DNA of 6,193 bases from an uncultured Prevotella sp. (lineage in GTDB: Bacteria > Bacteroidota > Bacteroidia > Bacteroidales > Bacteroidaceae): assembly GCA_900770845.1 (NCBI GenBank), contig CAAGLS010000202.1, positions 1 through 6,193 of the forward strand. The letters run 5' to 3'. The notes under the pieces were generated by a model. That model made no database searches. It saw only the letters and a program-made list of their open reading frames with translations, and was not told where the DNA came from. This document shows positions 4,768 through 6,193 of the stretch, in pieces. Made by a program: the position numbers and the translations under genes. Numbering within the stretch: the stretch's first letter is position 1; every line of letters begins with the position of its first letter.

Positions 4768-6108
4768 TTACAAATTTTGCGTGTCTTTGTCACTACCTTC
4801 TATGTAATCCTTCAAGAGAAACGGAATCACACCAACATAGATGACTCCATCTTCATCTACCCACATCTTCTGATTACCATCAAGAACAACGATTTTGCGG
4901 AAGAAGTCTCCCGTATTGTGAAGGGAGAAAGTCTCTTGTGCTTTCTTTTCAGGAGAACTTACATTCAATGCAGACTGTATATAAACTTTCTCATTGCCAA
5001 GGTTGACTACAAAATCAATCTCATATTGTCCTTTGTTTCGTATGCCATTGTTCATCCGTTGAACCTCTACGACACCAATATCTACACGATACCCTCGATG
5101 GATAAGCTCATTGTAGAGCAGGTTTTCCATAAGGTGAGAACGCTCCTGTTGACGAAAATTCAAACGCGCGTTTCTCAAGCCAAGATCGACAGCATAATAT
5201 TTTTGAAGAGTATCAAAGTATTTTCTACCCCTGACATCATATCGCTTGGCGGCACTGAACAGAAAAGAGTCCTCCAAATAATCCAGATATGCCTTGATGG
5301 TGTGGTCAGAGGTGTTTTTGTCAAGAAGTGTAGATGCCGTGTTGGCCAGTTTATGCGGATTGGTCAAAGAACCGACAGAAGAGCAGAGGGCATCTATCAA
5401 TGCGTTCATCACTACATCATTCTTCAGACGGTACCGTTCAATAATATCCTTCATGTACACGTTGGTGAACAAATCATGCAGATATTTCTGCTTCTCCTTC
5501 TCATCTGACTCAAGGACAGCCAAAGGCATTCCTCCATACGTCAGATATTGTTCCAATGCGTCGGCTTTATCCAACTTTGAATAAGACAGGAACTCATCGA
5601 AAGACAATGGCGATACCCTTATCTCTGAACCACGGTCACGGAAATTGGTTACAATGTCCTTAGAGAGCATCTTTGAGTTGGAGCCAGTAACATATACATC
5701 AAGATTCTTGAAGGCCATCAGGTCATTGAGTACGTCATAGAATGTGGTGTAAAGCAGGTCTCGATCCTCCTCCGCGACCATTGATTCGTCCAAGTCCTTG
5801 TTCTTAACCTTCAATGACAGTTGAATCTCATCAATCATCACATAGTATTTCTTACTCGAGTCTTTGGTTAGTTCCTTAATGTAGTCATAGAGTACATTGG
5901 GGTTTCTGAATTTCAAGTCAGACTTTCGGTCTAACGCTATCTCCACGAAGGAATCCTCCGGTACGCCTTCTTCTATCAGCGCCTGTTTATACAGTGTATT
6001 CAGCAAGAAGGATTTACCACAACGCCGTATGCCGGTGATGATTTTCACCTTGCCGTTCCATCGCTTATGCATGAGCAAATCTAAATAATGTTTTCTATTG
6101 ATAACCAT
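4768..6108 (-). CDS. AAA_14 / DUF4143 family ATPase
   Basis: The protein has 446 residues, full length for the family. The N-terminal AAA domain carries Walker A GIRRCGKS (26-33), Walker B YYVMIDE (88-94), a sensor-1-like VYVTGSNS (138-145) and arginines R157/R159 in FRDRG that could act in trans. A helical/winged region with the family pattern YGGMPLAVL (191-199) and ERYRLKND (224-231) follows. The C-terminal DUF4143 part (about 225-400) has E334 in NELIHRGY, EIDFVV (363-368) and VYIQSA (375-380), a PD-(D/E)XK-like layout in which Q378 stands where many nucleases have lysine. These ATPases are very common in Bacteroidota and usually stand alone; their cellular role is not established, and links to DNA binding or defence are only suggested. 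No toxin, antitoxin or defence partner is adjacent within the window. It is cytoplasmic: there is no signal peptide or membrane segment. The ATG at 6108 begins MVINRKHYLDLL, typical of the family. Confidence 0.93.
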   Translation of the reverse strand: MVINRKHYLDLLMHKRWNGKVKIITGIRRCGKSFLLNTLYKQALIEEGVPEDSFVEIALDRKSDLKFRNPNVLYDYIKELTKDSSKKYYVMIDEIQLSLKVKNKDLDESMVAEEDRDLLYTTFYDVLNDLMAFKNLDVYVTGSNSKMLSKDIVTNFRDRGSEIRVSPLSFDEFLSYSKLDKADALEQYLTYGGMPLAVLESDEKEKQKYLHDLFTNVYMKDIIERYRLKNDVVMNALIDALCSSVGSLTNPHKLANTASTLLDKNTSDHTIKAYLDYLEDSFLFSAAKRYDVRGRKYFDTLQKYYAVDLGLRNARLNFRQQERSHLMENLLYNELIHRGYRVDIGVVEVQRMNNGIRNKGQYEIDFVVNLGNEKVYIQSALNVSSPEKKAQETFSLHNTGDFFRKIVVLDGNQKMWVDEDGVIYVGVIPFLLKDYIEGSDKDTQNL

Positions 6109-6137
6109 AGCTTAATAACTTTTGCCTATTTATACTA

Positions 6138-6184
6138 ACTGCAATTTTAGGGGTAATTGCACCTGTTTTTGCAGTACAAAGGTA
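6138..6184 (-). promoter_or_regulatory. -7 box and overlapping dyads upstream of the ATPase
   Basis: TACCTTTG on the minus strand (6184-6177) fits TAnnTTTG and is identical to the tRNA-Leu -7 box; the -33 element would lie beyond the window. Just downstream, tgcaatt/aattgca (6140-6146 with 6155-6161) forms a 7-bp dyad, and actgcaa/ttgcagt (6138-6144 with 6169-6175) forms another that shares bases with it. Overlap with the probable start site suggests an operator, perhaps for autoregulation, but this is inference. The 5' leader would be about 60 nt. Confidence 0.5.
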
Positions 6185-6193
6185 GAACAAATA

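Noticed and set aside
4768..6108. ATPase as part of a toxin-antitoxin or defence operon
   Set aside because: The gene is solitary within the window, is flanked by a palindrome and a promoter, and these ATPases are usually orphans.

Overview
The window looks like chromosomal DNA of a Prevotella-like member of the Bacteroidota. The case rests on three things. Candidate promoters match the Bacteroidota sigma-A form (-7 box TAnnTTTG, with TTTG about 19 bp upstream in one case). No gene start has a clear Shine-Dalgarno sequence. The encoded proteins (a secreted M13 metallopeptidase, a four-helix-bundle suffix protein, a B12-binding radical SAM protein and an AAA_14/DUF4143 ATPase) are all of kinds common in that phylum. 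Every recognisable gene lies on the minus strand, but intergenic terminators and repeats separate them into single units rather than one operon.

Layout, left to right. Positions 1-330 hold short palindromes and a dispersed repeat in inverted copies. Positions 411-610 are a 200-bp foldback element with 15-bp perfect terminal inverted repeats. A tRNA-Leu(UAG) with encoded CCA lies at 704-788, with its own -7 box and an intrinsic terminator. Hairpins at 831-936 separate it from a complete, apparently catalytic M13 endopeptidase at 947-2971. A second, inverted copy of the dispersed repeat at 3317-3485 carries an extra 66-bp perfect hairpin. It abuts the broken end of a B12-binding radical SAM gene of which only the first 85 residues remain (3487-3744). 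Upstream of that is a short remnant of a four-helix-bundle suffix gene (3761-3955), which still has a good promoter and, behind it, four tandem 22-bp units with a dyad core (4061-4148). Positions 4149-4690 are gene-poor, with inverted repeats and one doubtful small ORF. The right end is an intact AAA_14/DUF4143 ATPase (4768-6108), with a 27-bp palindrome just after its stop and a -7 box near the window edge.

The intact genes have no evident functional link. The most notable content is non-coding: the foldback element at 411-610, the dispersed repeat whose edge coincides with a gene truncation, the mirrored repeats on either side of the tRNA/peptidase segment, and the phased dyad array at 4061-4148. 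I see no recognisable defence system, CRISPR array, transposase or integrase.
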